This document shows, in pieces, positions 48,622 through 57,563 of a DNA stretch of 64,000 nucleotides. Below the pieces are notes generated by a model. It made no database searches. It worked only from the letters and a program-made list of their open reading frames with translations, and was not told where the DNA came from. The stretch's first letter is position 1, and each line of letters opens with the position of its first letter. The position numbers were made by a program, and so were the translations under genes. The DNA comes from Arthrobacter bussei (GTDB lineage Bacteria; Actinomycetota; Actinomycetes; Actinomycetales; Micrococcaceae): the NCBI RefSeq assembly GCF_009377195.2, contig NZ_VJXX01000001.1:1302001-1366000 (forward strand). The letters run 5' to 3'.

Positions 48622-49128
48622 ATGACACTGACTTCCGCCCTTGCCACAGGCATGCTCCCGGCGATGACCTCCACGACCACCACGACCGACCCCGCAGCAG
48701 CCGCCGGCGCTGCCGTCGGTGGCCTCCTCGGCGCCGTGATCGCTCTCGCCATCACCGGCTTCGCACTGATGGGGATCTTCAAGAAAGCCGGACAGCCCGC
48801 GTGGGCCGCCGTCGTCCCCCTCTACAACATCATCGTGCTCCTGAAGATCTCGGGCCTGTCCCCGTGGCTCGTGATCCTGTCCTTCATCCCGGTCGCGAAC
48901 ATCGTGCTGGTCGTCCTGCTCGCCATCAACCTCGCCAAGGTGTTCGGCAAGGGCGCCGGGACAGCAGTGCTCATCTTCTTCTTCAGCCTGATCATGTACT
49001 TCGTCCTGTCCTACGGCGGCGCCCGCTACCTCGGCCCGGACGCGGCGCGCTACCCGCTCGGGCAGGCGCCCCAGCAGGGGCACGGCGCGGCCGGTTCCTA
49101 CCAGCCGGGCCAGTACCAGTCCCGGTGA
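48622..49128 (+). CDS. DUF5684-type membrane protein
   Basis: A 168-residue membrane protein with four hydrophobic segments from about 28 to 135. GIFKKAGQPAWAAVVPLYNIIVLLKI and SFIPVANIVLVVLLAINLAKVFGKG are the family signatures. The C-terminal 30 residues are Gly/Gln/Pro/Tyr-rich and disordered. TACTGT seven bases before the ATG suggests a leaderless start. Family members occur near signal peptidase-like or secretion genes; no such neighbours are here. A strong terminator follows. Confidence 0.82.
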   Translation: MTLTSALATGMLPAMTSTTTTTDPAAAAGAAVGGLLGAVIALAITGFALMGIFKKAGQPAWAAVVPLYNIIVLLKISGLSPWLVILSFIPVANIVLVVLLAINLAKVFGKGAGTAVLIFFFSLIMYFVLSYGGARYLGPDAARYPLGQAPQQGHGAAGSYQPGQYQSR

Positions 49129-49156
49129 CCTGACCACACCGCTCCATCCCACACAA

Positions 49157-49195
49157 AAGAAGCGAGGCCCCTGGTGACCAGGGGCCTCGCTTCTT
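49157..49195. terminator. strong bidirectional terminator, 18-bp stem
   Basis: AAGAAGCGAGGCCCCTGG and its exact complement are separated by TGA. The A-rich left end and T-rich right end give a U-run in both directions, so it can end transcripts from the DUF5684 gene and from the tRNA on the other strand. Confidence 0.92.
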
Positions 49196-49211
49196 CTGTG
49201 GACGGGAACTG

Positions 49212-49284
49212 TGGAGCTTGGGGGAATCGAACCCCCGACCTTTTCATTGCGAACGAAACGCTCTACCAACTGAGCTAAAGCCCC
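49212..49284 (-). tRNA. tRNA-Ala(CGC)
   Basis: On the minus strand a full cloverleaf is visible: acceptor GGGGCTT / AAGCTCC with one G-U pair, D-arm GCTC-AGTTGGTA-GAGC, anticodon loop TTCGCAA (anticodon CGC, reading GCG alanine codons), and T-arm GGGGG-TTCGATT-CCCCC. The discriminator is A. The 3' CCA is not encoded. The stem G31-U39 closes the anticodon loop. It lies alone, followed by a strong terminator. Confidence 0.96.
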
Positions 49285-49398
49285 GGACACCTCTGCCGAA
49301 CACCCATACTGTACCCAGAAGGGCGGCCCGATCCCAAAGCGCCGTCCGCCGGCCGAACGCGCACCGGCCTGTCAGCGGCCGGGAGTAGTCTTCTCCCC

Positions 49399-51000
49399 AT
49401 GTCCAGCAATCCCCGGCAGGAAGCCCCTGCCCAGCTCCAGAACGACGACGTCCGGCCGTGGCCGGCCCTGTGGTCGCTCGTCATCGGGTTCTTCATGATC
49501 CTCGTCGACTCCACGATCGTGTCCGTCGCGACGCCGGCCATCATGGCCGGTCTGGACGCGGGTATCGACAGCGTCATCTGGGTGACCAGTGCCTACCTGC
49601 TGGCCTACGCCGTGCCGCTCCTCGTGACCGGCAGGCTGGGAGACCGCTTCGGGCCGAAGCGCATCTACCTCGTGGGGCTCGTCGTCTTCACGCTCTCCAG
49701 TGCCTGGTGCGGGCTGTCCGGAAGCGTCGAGGCACTCATCCTCGCCCGCGTGCTGCAGGGCCTCGGGGCCGCGCTCATGACACCGCAGACCATGTCCGTG
49801 ATCACCCGGATCTTCCCGCCCGAGCGCCGCGGCGCGGCCATGGGCCTGTGGGGTTCGGTCGCCGGGATCGCCACGCTCGTCGGCCCCGTCCTCGGCGGCG
49901 TCCTGGTCGACTCCGCGGGCTGGGAATGGATCTTCTTCATCAACGTGCCGGTCGGTGTCGTCGGGTTCATCCTCGCCTCACGACTCGTACCCACCCTGCC
50001 CACCACCTCGCACCGCTTCGACATGCTCGGGGTCTTCCTCAGCGCGGCGGGCCTCTTCTGCCTGGTGTTCGGGATCCAGGAGGGGGAGAGCTACGACTGG
50101 GGCACCATCGCCGGCCCCCTGTCGGTGTGGTCGCTCATCATCACGGGAATCGTGCTGCTCGTCGCCTTCGTGGTCTGGCAGCGCATCAACCGTGGTGAAC
50201 CCCTCGTGCCGCTCCGCCTCTTCGGCGACCGCAACTTCTCGCTGGCCAATACCTCGATCACCGCGATGGGCTTCTCCATCACCACCATGACCCTGCCGCT
50301 CATGCTCTACGCGCAGACCGTCCGTGGCCTCTCCCCCACGCAGGCCGCCCTGCTGCTCACGCCGATGGCCGTGATCTCGGGTGTCCTCGCGCCGTTCGTC
50401 GGCAAATTCGTGCAGCGCAACAACCCGAAGTTCATGGCCGTGGCAGGATTCGCGGGGATGTCCGCCGCACTGTTCTGGCTTGGATCGATCCTCACGCCGG
50501 ACGTCGCCCTCTGGCAACTGCTCCTGCCCATCTCCCTGCTCGGCCTCTCGAGCGCGGGGATCTGGGCGCCCGTGTCGCTCACCGCCACCCGCAATCTGGC
50601 CCCGTCACTGGCCGGTGCCGGGTCGGGGGTCTACAACACCACCCGCCAGATGGGTGCGGTCCTCGGCAGCGCCGCCATCGCAGCGATCATGCAGTCACGG
50701 CTCATGACGAACATGGGCGGTGGAGGAATGACTGCGACCCCCGGCGCCGCCCTGCCCGACGAGGCGAAGGCAGGCTACGCCCTGTCCATGGGCCAGTCCC
50801 TCTATCTGCCCGCCGTCGTCGTGCTCATCGGCTTCGCGGCCGCTCTCTTCTTCGCCAAGCCCCAGCAGAACCGGGTCTGGGAGGGCGACGCCGGCGCCGT
50901 CGGAGCTCCCGCGACGGAGGGATCCGCATCCTCCTCACCCGAGCAGGGCGGGGACACCGGATCTGCCGCGCGGCGCGAGGCGACTCCGGCCGACACCTGA
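49399..51000 (+). CDS. DHA2 family (EmrB/QacA-like) drug efflux MFS transporter
   Basis: A 533-residue transporter with 14 hydrophobic segments. The first loop reads ILVDSTIVSVATPAIMAGL, followed by GRLGDRFGPKRIYLVG (motif A) and LILARVLQGLGAALMTPQTMSVI with GLWGSVAGIATLVGPVLGG (motif C), the DHA2 signatures. Such pumps export drugs, dyes or detergents by proton antiport. The C-terminus is a disordered Ala/Gly/Ser-rich tail. TAGTCT lies seven bases before the ATG, a likely leaderless start. It stands alone beside the tRNA. Confidence 0.92.
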   Translation: MSSNPRQEAPAQLQNDDVRPWPALWSLVIGFFMILVDSTIVSVATPAIMAGLDAGIDSVIWVTSAYLLAYAVPLLVTGRLGDRFGPKRIYLVGLVVFTLSSAWCGLSGSVEALILARVLQGLGAALMTPQTMSVITRIFPPERRGAAMGLWGSVAGIATLVGPVLGGVLVDSAGWEWIFFINVPVGVVGFILASRLVPTLPTTSHRFDMLGVFLSAAGLFCLVFGIQEGESYDWGTIAGPLSVWSLIITGIVLLVAFVVWQRINRGEPLVPLRLFGDRNFSLANTSITAMGFSITTMTLPLMLYAQTVRGLSPTQAALLLTPMAVISGVLAPFVGKFVQRNNPKFMAVAGFAGMSAALFWLGSILTPDVALWQLLLPISLLGLSSAGIWAPVSLTATRNLAPSLAGAGSGVYNTTRQMGAVLGSAAIAAIMQSRLMTNMGGGGMTATPGAALPDEAKAGYALSMGQSLYLPAVVVLIGFAAALFFAKPQQNRVWEGDAGAVGAPATEGSASSSPEQGGDTGSAARREATPADT

Positions 51001-51036
51001 GCTGTTGCCTCTGGAAACTACCGGTAGTCTTCTGCC

Positions 51037-52545
51037 ATGGCTGACGAGACGCAGGACACACCAGGGACGACGGCGACCGACGCACAGAAGGGTGCCGGTA
51101 TCGCGGACACGAAGGACGTCACCGACGACTTCGCCGTCCGGGAGCACACTGCACCGTCCGGCCTGAGGTACACCACGACCACCGGCCGCCTGGTGCTGCG
51201 GCGCGAGGAGACGAAGGACGGCAAGGCCGACGGCTTCAAGCCGAAGGCCGAGATCTTCGTCGTCGCGTACACCAAGCAGGACGCCGAACCCGGGCGCCCC
51301 GTCACCTTCGCCTTCAACGGCGGGCCCGGCTCGGCCTCCGTCTGGCTCCACCTGGGCCTCCTCGGCCCCCGCCTGGTGGACTCCGGCGACGTCGGATCCA
51401 TGACGCCCGCCCCCTTCGGACTCGTCGACAACCCGGACAGCCTGCTCGCATCCAGCGACCTGGTGATGATCGATCCGGTGAACACCGGGTTTTCGCGGGT
51501 CGTCGAGGGCGAGAAGGCCGACGAGTTCCACGCCTTCATCCAGGACCGCGACCTGGTGGCCGAGGTGATCCGTCTCTGGACCACGCGCAACAACCGCTGG
51601 CTGTCGCCGAAGTACCTCGTCGGGGAGTCCTACGGGACGCTGCGCGCCGTCGCCGTCGCCGGCCGGCTGTTCGACGCGTACGGCATGGCCGTCAACGGCC
51701 TGGGACTCATCTCGACCGTCCTGAACATGTCGACGCTGCGCTTCTTCCCCGGCAGCGACCTCCCCTACGCCCTGCACCTGCCCACGTATGCCGCGATCGC
51801 GCACTATCACGGCCGCCACGGCGACCGTGAGCTCGCCGACGTCGTCCGCGAGGCGGAGGAGTACGCGGCCCGGGACTTCGGCTTCGCCCTCACACAGGGC
51901 GGCCGGCTCACGCCCGAGGAGTACGAGGAGACGGTGGCGCGACTGGAGGCCATCACGACGCTCGACGCCGGATTCATCCGCCGCTCGAACTTCCGCTGGG
52001 CGTACCACGAGTTCGCGGCGGAGATCCTGCGCTCGGAGGGGCTCGCCGTCGGTCGTATCGACGGCAGGTTCGCCGCCCGTCCGGCCAACCTCCAGGCGTC
52101 CGGCTCCTTCGACGACCCGAGCATCCGTGCGATCACGGGCCCGTACTCGGCAGCCATGAACCACTACGTGCGCGCCGAACTCGGCTACGAGAACGATCTC
52201 CCGTACGAGATCCTCACCGCCCGGGTGCAGCCGTGGAGCTACCGCACGTTCGAGGGCGCCCCCGTGGACGTCTCGGGTGTTCTCGAGCGCCTGCTCGTGC
52301 ACAATCCCGCGCTCCGCGTGCACGTGGACTACGGCTACCACGACGGTGCGACGCCGCACTTCGCCGCCGAGTACGTCTGGGCCCACATGAACCTCGACGA
52401 TGCCGCCCGTGCGCGCTTCACGCACCACTACCACGAGGCCGGCCACATGATGTACCTCAACCCGGTAGCACGACACGCGCAGCTGCAGGCGCTGCGGGAC
52501 TTCGTCACCGAGGGACGGGCTGCAGGGGAACAGTACGTAGACTGA
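51037..52545 (+). CDS. S10 family serine carboxypeptidase-like protein
   Basis: A 502-residue alpha/beta-hydrolase of peptidase family S10, without a signal peptide. The oxyanion region is FAFNGGPGSASVWLHLGLLGPR, the nucleophile is in LVGESYGT (Ser198), the acid in VDYGYHDGATP (about Asp431), and the histidine in YHEAGHMMY (about His470). Bacterial S10-like proteins are common in actinobacteria; the substrate is unknown. TAGTCT lies six bases before the ATG. A 37-residue gene follows 51 bases after. Confidence 0.9.
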   Translation: MADETQDTPGTTATDAQKGAGIADTKDVTDDFAVREHTAPSGLRYTTTTGRLVLRREETKDGKADGFKPKAEIFVVAYTKQDAEPGRPVTFAFNGGPGSASVWLHLGLLGPRLVDSGDVGSMTPAPFGLVDNPDSLLASSDLVMIDPVNTGFSRVVEGEKADEFHAFIQDRDLVAEVIRLWTTRNNRWLSPKYLVGESYGTLRAVAVAGRLFDAYGMAVNGLGLISTVLNMSTLRFFPGSDLPYALHLPTYAAIAHYHGRHGDRELADVVREAEEYAARDFGFALTQGGRLTPEEYEETVARLEAITTLDAGFIRRSNFRWAYHEFAAEILRSEGLAVGRIDGRFAARPANLQASGSFDDPSIRAITGPYSAAMNHYVRAELGYENDLPYEILTARVQPWSYRTFEGAPVDVSGVLERLLVHNPALRVHVDYGYHDGATPHFAAEYVWAHMNLDDAARARFTHHYHEAGHMMYLNPVARHAQLQALRDFVTEGRAAGEQYVD

Positions 52546-52596
52546 TGGAACAGTCCGGCGATCACCGCCGCCGGCTCCCGAGCAGAGGACATCATC

Positions 52597-52710
52597 ATGC
52601 TGAAGAAGATCCTGTGGGCCCTGGTGCCCGTCATCGCCTCCCGCGTCCTGGCCAAGCGCAACAACGGCCAGGCCCCGCGCGCCGACAAGACGCGCTTCAA
52701 GGGAAAGTAG
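52597..52710 (+). CDS. 37-residue membrane-linked microprotein
   Basis: A very short protein with a hydrophobic helix and basic tail: MLKKILWALVPVIASRVLA followed by KRNNGQAPRADKTRFKGK. The ATG is preceded by AGAGGACATCATC, a weak site. It lies between the S10 peptidase and the GH15 gene on the same strand. Being this short it could be chance, but the helix plus basic-tail layout and codon usage are protein-like. Function unknown. Confidence 0.6.
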   Translation: MLKKILWALVPVIASRVLAKRNNGQAPRADKTRFKGK

Positions 52711-52753
52711 CCCGTCAGCCGGCAGGCACGCACAACGGCAGGGAGGAACGGCC

Positions 52754-54523
52754 ATCGCATTCCGTGACGCGGACGGCTTCGCCGATATCCGCTCCTACGC
52801 GGCCATCGGGGACGGCCGCACCGTCGCCCTCGTGGCGATGGACGGCTCCATCGACTGGTACCCCACGCCGGATCTCGACTCGACGCCGTCCTTCGCCCGC
52901 CTGCTCGACGCCGACGAGGGCTTCATGACCCTCGCTCCCACGGCCGGATTCTCGGTGGAGCGCCGATACGCTGACGGGTCGAACGTCCTGGAGACCACGT
53001 ACACCACGGACACCGGGACCGTCCGCGTCACGGACTCCTTGAACACCGGCGTGGCGGGCCGCCTCCCCTGGGGAGAACTCGCCCGCCGCGTCGACGGCCT
53101 CACCGGCTCCGTGGAGATGGCGTGGTCCGTGGCGCCGGGGACCTGCTTCGGCACGGCCTCGCCGTGGGCCGACAGCGGCCCCGGGGGCCCCATCCTCCGC
53201 GTCGATGCCGTCGCACTGGGGATCCGTGGTATCGACCACGGCGTGAAGACTGCCTCCGCTCGGTCCATCGACGGCGCTTTCACCACCTCGGTGGGATCGC
53301 GCCACCTCGTCGCCGTCGTGTCCACGCACGGTGAGCCGTTGCCCCTCCCGGACCCGCAGACCATCGACGACGGCGTGGACCGCACCATCCGCAACTGGCA
53401 GGCGTGGTCCGACAGCTTCGCCTACGACGGCGACTACCGCCACGCGGTGCTGCGCAGTGCCCTCACACTGAAGCTGCTGCTGCACAGCCCGTCCGGGTCG
53501 ATCGCCGCTGCGGCGACCACCTCGCTCCCGGAGAGCGCCGCCGGCGGCAAGAACTGGGACTACCGCTACGCCTGGGTACGGGACACGGCCTATACGCTCC
53601 ATGCGCTCACGCGCGCGGGACTCCGCGAGGAGGTCCACGCCGCGGCGTCCTGGATGCTCAAGAACCTCCGCTCCCAGGGATCCGACCTCGAGGTGTTCAC
53701 GCGCCTGAACGGCGAGGTCCCGGAAGGGACGGACCGCCCGGACCTCACCGGCTGGCGGCACATCGGACCGGTCGTGGACGGCAACCCCGCCGCGGGCCAG
53801 CTGCAGCTCGGTGTCTTCGGCGACGTCTTCGACATCGTGTGGCAGTACGTGCAGGCGGGTCACGTGCTCGACCCCGCGACCATGCGGCAACTCGCGGATC
53901 TCGCGGATCTGACCTGCGACATCTGGCGGCGCCGGGACGCAGGGATGTGGGAGCTGCCCGAGGAACGGCACTACGTCACCTCGAAGCTCGGATGCTGGAA
54001 CGCGCTGCGCTGCGCGGTCCTGCTCGTCGAGCACGGCCAGCTGCAGGGACCGGTGGAGCGGTGGGAGGCCGAGCGGGACCGCATCCGGGACTGGGTGCAG
54101 GAGCAGGGCTGGTCGGAGGAGCGGCAGAGCTACGTCTGGTACCCGGGCTCCACCGACCTCGATGCCTCGATCCTCCTGCACGCCATGAGCGGCTTCGACA
54201 CGGGGCCGCGCATGTCCTCCACCATCGACGCCCTGCGCGCCGAGCTCGGGGCGGGCCCCCTTCTCTACCGGTACAGCGGCATGCAGGAGGAGGAGGCCAC
54301 GTTCGTGGCCTGCGCGTACTGGATGGTGTCGGCGCTCGTCGCCGTCGGCCGGCGCGACGAAGCGGTGGACCTGATGGAGGAGCTCCTCCCGCTCGCCAAC
54401 GACGTCGGGATCATGTCCGAGATGATCGATCCCGACGACCTGGCCTTCATGGGCAATCTGCCGCAGGGGCTCAGCCACTTGGCGCTGATCGTCGCCGCGC
54501 TGGCCATCTCGGGGAAGTCCTGA
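52754..54523 (+). CDS. GH15 glucoamylase/trehalase-like protein (ATC start?)
   Basis: A 589-residue GH15 enzyme. The N-terminal beta domain starts with FADIRSYAAIGDGRTVALVAMDGSIDWYPTP, the exact family opening; the (alpha/alpha)6 barrel has NWDYRYAWVRD, MWELPEERHYVTSKLGCWNAL (acid glutamate region) and MQEEEATFVACAYWM (base glutamate). It hydrolyses alpha-glucans or trehalose in relatives. No ATG, GTG or TTG occurs before the GTG at 52832, which would remove 26 conserved residues. A GGGAGGA site lies seven bases before ATC (52754), matching the expected start. Cytosolic. Confidence 0.88.
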   Translation: MAFRDADGFADIRSYAAIGDGRTVALVAMDGSIDWYPTPDLDSTPSFARLLDADEGFMTLAPTAGFSVERRYADGSNVLETTYTTDTGTVRVTDSLNTGVAGRLPWGELARRVDGLTGSVEMAWSVAPGTCFGTASPWADSGPGGPILRVDAVALGIRGIDHGVKTASARSIDGAFTTSVGSRHLVAVVSTHGEPLPLPDPQTIDDGVDRTIRNWQAWSDSFAYDGDYRHAVLRSALTLKLLLHSPSGSIAAAATTSLPESAAGGKNWDYRYAWVRDTAYTLHALTRAGLREEVHAAASWMLKNLRSQGSDLEVFTRLNGEVPEGTDRPDLTGWRHIGPVVDGNPAAGQLQLGVFGDVFDIVWQYVQAGHVLDPATMRQLADLADLTCDIWRRRDAGMWELPEERHYVTSKLGCWNALRCAVLLVEHGQLQGPVERWEAERDRIRDWVQEQGWSEERQSYVWYPGSTDLDASILLHAMSGFDTGPRMSSTIDALRAELGAGPLLYRYSGMQEEEATFVACAYWMVSALVAVGRRDEAVDLMEELLPLANDVGIMSEMIDPDDLAFMGNLPQGLSHLALIVAALAISGKS

Positions 54524-54614
54524 CCGCGAGCCCCCGCTGTCCCCGCCGCACCGGCGAGCCGAGGGCCGGCCGCACGGGGCCATGTACCGCGAAGGTGCCG
54601 TGTGCAGACCGGCC

Positions 54615-55115
54615 TCAGGCGGTGGCGAAGTAGACCCAGACCCCGATGACCCACGTGGTGCCGGCCAGGCAGGCGAGGGCCAGTTCGGCGAGGATGCCGA
54701 GGCCCGTGGCCTTCAGGGCGTGCAGGCTCGAGGTCAGGGCAGCGCGGGAATCACGCTGCCGCGCGTACTCGCTGGCGAAGAGGCCGACGGCGAAGCCGAC
54801 GAACAGGCCCACGACGGGGATGACGAACATGCCGACGATCCCCAGCAGGACGCCGATGGTCACGGACCTGCCCGGGATCTTCCGCTGCCTGAGGGTCCTG
54901 CCGGTGAGCACGATCCCGGCTGCGAGACCGGCTCCGGCCAGGACGGTGCCGATCGCGAAGACCACCCAGCCCTCGGTACTCGTCACCGTCAGGGCCCAGG
55001 CCAGCAGCGAGACGATGATGAGGATGCTGCCCGGCAGGACCGGCACCACCACTCCCGCGACACCCACCGCGATGAGGGCGCCGCACACGACCGTCATGAA
55101 CACCTGGAGATCCAT
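54615..55115 (-). CDS. DUF456 family membrane protein
   Basis: A 166-residue membrane protein with four hydrophobic segments. GVAGVVVPVLPGSILIIVSLLAWAL and IGVLLGIVGMFVIPVVGLFVGFAVGLFASEY are the family patterns (Pro/Gly-rich hairpins). Family function is unknown; it is often near stress genes. It is divergent from the gene at 55245; its start (55115) is about 80 bases from the recurrent palindrome. It converges with the GH15 gene. Confidence 0.85.
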   Translation of the reverse strand: MDLQVFMTVVCGALIAVGVAGVVVPVLPGSILIIVSLLAWALTVTSTEGWVVFAIGTVLAGAGLAAGIVLTGRTLRQRKIPGRSVTIGVLLGIVGMFVIPVVGLFVGFAVGLFASEYARQRDSRAALTSSLHALKATGLGILAELALACLAGTTWVIGVWVYFATA

Positions 55116-55194
55116 GGTTCAAGTCTCGCATCCGGCTGCGCGACGCGACGCCGCGGAACGGCACCCGCGCGGCACTCCGTGGAATACTGTGACG

Positions 55195-55211
55195 AATACT
55201 AAGCCAACTTA
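55195..55211 (+). promoter_or_regulatory. recurrent TAAG-N4-CTTA motif
   Basis: AATACTAAGCCAACTTA, with half-sites TAAG and CTTA around CCAA, lies 34 bases before the GTG at 55245. It matches the other copies at 9 core positions and in its preceding A-x-TA-x stretch. Confidence 0.5.
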
Positions 55212-55244
55212 GCGAGCCCGAGGGCCCTGAGATCAGGAGGACCA

Positions 55245-56369
55245 GTGAGTACACCAGGAACAGGGAACACCGACCCCGAGCGCCGGGCCACGGACGACGA
55301 CAGCCCCCGTCACGTCGAGACCCCCACCGAGCTGATGGACACCGGCAGGTCCGGTGCGGGTGCGAGCAGTGCCGGGCGGGCCGACACGGGCAGTGGAACC
55401 AGCACCGGAGCACGCAGCGGAACCTGCAGCGATCAGGCGAGCGGAGCCACCCGCGCCGGCAACGACGGCGGCTCCGGCGACTACGTGCCCGGCGGATACT
55501 CCGCCGAGGAGGACACGAGCGGCGACTACGTGCCGGGCATGTACTCCGACCCGTCCCCGGAGGACCGGTCGTCGAAGGTCACGTCCACCCGCGAGCACAC
55601 CCGCCCGACGCCGGTCGCGGCATCACGGGAGTCTGCGTCCGCGCGGGATGCCCAGCCTCCGACGCAGGTCCACACGCAGGTGGCGCCCGTCACCGCGTCC
55701 AAGGCGCACGACGACGACCGCGGGAAGGACCGCCACTTCCCGCGCGCCGCCACCGCCGGGGCCGTCGCGGGGTCCGGGTCCGGGCTGCCGAGCCTCGAGG
55801 ACCGCAAGCTGATCCACCAGCGCGAGAAGGAGCACTTCGGCGGCATGAAGTTCGGCTCCGCCTTCTTCGGGTGGCTCACGGCGACGGGCATGTTCGTGCT
55901 GCTCTCCGCCCTCGTGGGGGCGATCGCCGGGGCGTTCGGCTACGGCGCGAACCTCTCGACGTCGGATCTCGCGAGCGGCTCCACCGAAGCCCAGAGCACG
56001 GGGATCACGGCCGCCGTGGTGCTCGGCGTCATCCTCCTGGTCTCCTACTACGCCGGTGGGTATGTGGCAGGGCGCATGGCCCGCTTCAGCGGCGTCAAGC
56101 AGGGAGTCGCCGTCTGGCTGTGGGCCGTCATCATCGCGATCGTCCTCGCCGTGGTCGGCTTCATCATCGGCAACCAGGCCAACGTGACCGAGCGATTCCA
56201 GGGACTCGGCGTCCCCTCCGCGCAGGACCTGACGGGACCGGGCCTGATCGGCCTGCTCGTCGTCGCAGCCATCGCGCTGGTCGGTGCGATCCTCGGCGGC
56301 CTTGTGGGCATGCGCTACCACCGGAAGATCGACCGTACCGACTTCGATGCACTGGAGGACGCGGGATAG
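55245..56369 (+). CDS. four-span membrane protein with long disordered N-terminus
   Basis: A 374-residue protein. Residues 1-190 are Thr/Ser/Gly/Asp-rich and disordered, with two GDYVPG repeats (about 79-98). Residues about 200-370 contain four hydrophobic segments: FFGWLTATGMFVLLSALVGAIAGAFGYG, GITAAVVLGVILLVSYYAGGYVAGRMAR, VWLWAVIIAIVLAVVGFIIGN and IGLLVVAAIALVGAILGGLVGMRYHRK. This four-helix region resembles YrzE/TIGR04086-like bacterial membrane proteins. The GTG has AGGAGG upstream. The recurrent palindrome lies in its promoter. Function unknown; stress-related by context only. Confidence 0.78.
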   Translation: MSTPGTGNTDPERRATDDDSPRHVETPTELMDTGRSGAGASSAGRADTGSGTSTGARSGTCSDQASGATRAGNDGGSGDYVPGGYSAEEDTSGDYVPGMYSDPSPEDRSSKVTSTREHTRPTPVAASRESASARDAQPPTQVHTQVAPVTASKAHDDDRGKDRHFPRAATAGAVAGSGSGLPSLEDRKLIHQREKEHFGGMKFGSAFFGWLTATGMFVLLSALVGAIAGAFGYGANLSTSDLASGSTEAQSTGITAAVVLGVILLVSYYAGGYVAGRMARFSGVKQGVAVWLWAVIIAIVLAVVGFIIGNQANVTERFQGLGVPSAQDLTGPGLIGLLVVAAIALVGAILGGLVGMRYHRKIDRTDFDALEDAG

Positions 56370-56416
56370 GAGCCTCGAGGACGCGGGGCAACCCCCACCG
56401 GCTTCAGCCACGGCAT

Positions 56417-56454
56417 GGAACAGCCCCGGACCCTGTGGAGTCCGGGGCTGTTCC
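56417..56454. terminator. strong terminator hairpin, 15-bp stem
   Basis: GGAACAGCCCCGGAC pairs exactly with GTCCGGGGCTGTTCC across an eight-base loop, between the convergent genes ending at 56369 and 56472. It can serve both strands. Confidence 0.9.
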
Positions 56455-56471
56455 GTGCAGGCAGGCGGAAC

Positions 56472-57389
56472 TCAGGGCGAGGGCATCCCGCCGTTGACGT
56501 TCAGGGTCTCACCGAGGACGTAGCTCGCCTCGGAGGAGGCCAGGAAGACGTACGCCGGAGCCAGTTCGGTCGGCTGTCCGGCGCGGCCCAGCGGGGTCGA
56601 CTTGCCGAACTCGGGTAACGCCTCTGCGGGCTGTCCGCCCGAGGGCTGCAGCGGCGTCCAGATGGGGCCCGGGGCAACCGCGTTGACGCGGATGCCCTTC
56701 GGCGCCAGCTGCTGTGCGAGCCCCTTCGTGAAGTTGTTGATCGCGGCCTTCGTGCTCGCATAGTCCACGAGCGTCGGTGAGGGCTCGTAGGCCTGGATGG
56801 AGGTCGAATTGATGATCGCCGACCCGGGCTTCAGGTGCTTGAGGGCTTCCCGGGTCACGCGGAAGAACGAGTAGATGTTCGTCTTGTAGGTGTGGTCGAG
56901 CTGCTCGTCGCTCAGCTCCTCGAGCGACTCCACGGCTACCTGCTTGCCCGCGTTGTTCACGAGGATGTCGAGGCCACCCAGTCCGTCGACGGCCTGCTGC
57001 ACCAGCGAGGTGCAGTAAGCGGGGTCCTTCAGGTCCCCCGGGATGCAGACGGCCGTGCGGCCCTCGGCCTCGATGATGCCCTTGACCACCTGGGCGTCCT
57101 CCTCCTCCTCGGGCAGGTAGGACAGGGCGACGTCGGCTCCCTCGCGGGCGTAGGCGATGGCGACGGCCGCACCGATACCGGAGTCGGAGCCCGTGATGAG
57201 CGCCTTGCGTCCCACGAGTCGTCCGGTGCCGCGGTAGGAGGTCTCCCCGCGGTCGGCCTTGATCTCGAGGTCCGACTCGAGGCCCGGTTCAGCCGTGTGC
57301 TCTGCGGGCGGCGAGATGCTCTCGAACCGCGTGACCGGGTTCTGGAAGGTGTACTGGTCGGTCGATCCTGTCGTGCTGTCGGAGGTCAT
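56472..57389 (-). CDS. SDR oxidoreductase (general-stress YhdF/YhxD-like)
   Basis: A 305-residue short-chain dehydrogenase with a 45-residue N-terminal extension (QNPVTRFESISPPAEHTAEPGLESDLEIKADRGE) typical of YhdF/YhxD-like stress SDRs. The cofactor motif is ALITGSDSGIGAAVAIAYAREGADVAL (about 63-88), then LVNNAGKQ and the catalytic YASTKAAINNF. Proteins of this group are induced by general stress in Bacillus. The recurrent TAAG-N4-CTTA motif lies 68 bases upstream of the ATG. It lies between two strong regulatory elements and is apparently monocistronic. Confidence 0.92.
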   Translation of the reverse strand: MTSDSTTGSTDQYTFQNPVTRFESISPPAEHTAEPGLESDLEIKADRGETSYRGTGRLVGRKALITGSDSGIGAAVAIAYAREGADVALSYLPEEEEDAQVVKGIIEAEGRTAVCIPGDLKDPAYCTSLVQQAVDGLGGLDILVNNAGKQVAVESLEELSDEQLDHTYKTNIYSFFRVTREALKHLKPGSAIINSTSIQAYEPSPTLVDYASTKAAINNFTKGLAQQLAPKGIRVNAVAPGPIWTPLQPSGGQPAEALPEFGKSTPLGRAGQPTELAPAYVFLASSEASYVLGETLNVNGGMPSP

Positions 57390-57456
57390 GTGTGTTCTCC
57401 CTGTACAGAATGCGTGTCCCGCGCGGCAGGCGCGGGATGGACTGGCCGCCGGAAGC

Positions 57457-57468
57457 TAAGCCTACTTA
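57457..57468 (-). promoter_or_regulatory. recurrent TAAG-N4-CTTA motif
   Basis: On the minus strand TAAGTAGGCTTA, preceded by AATGTGA, lies 68-79 bases upstream of the SDR start. Confidence 0.5.
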
Positions 57469-57563
57469 TCACATTAGGGGCACAGGACGGCGGCGGACAA
57501 GCCGGTCGGCGCGGTGGGAGCAGGTGGACCTCGGCCGCGGGAGTTGCTACGGGAGGGCTGCCG

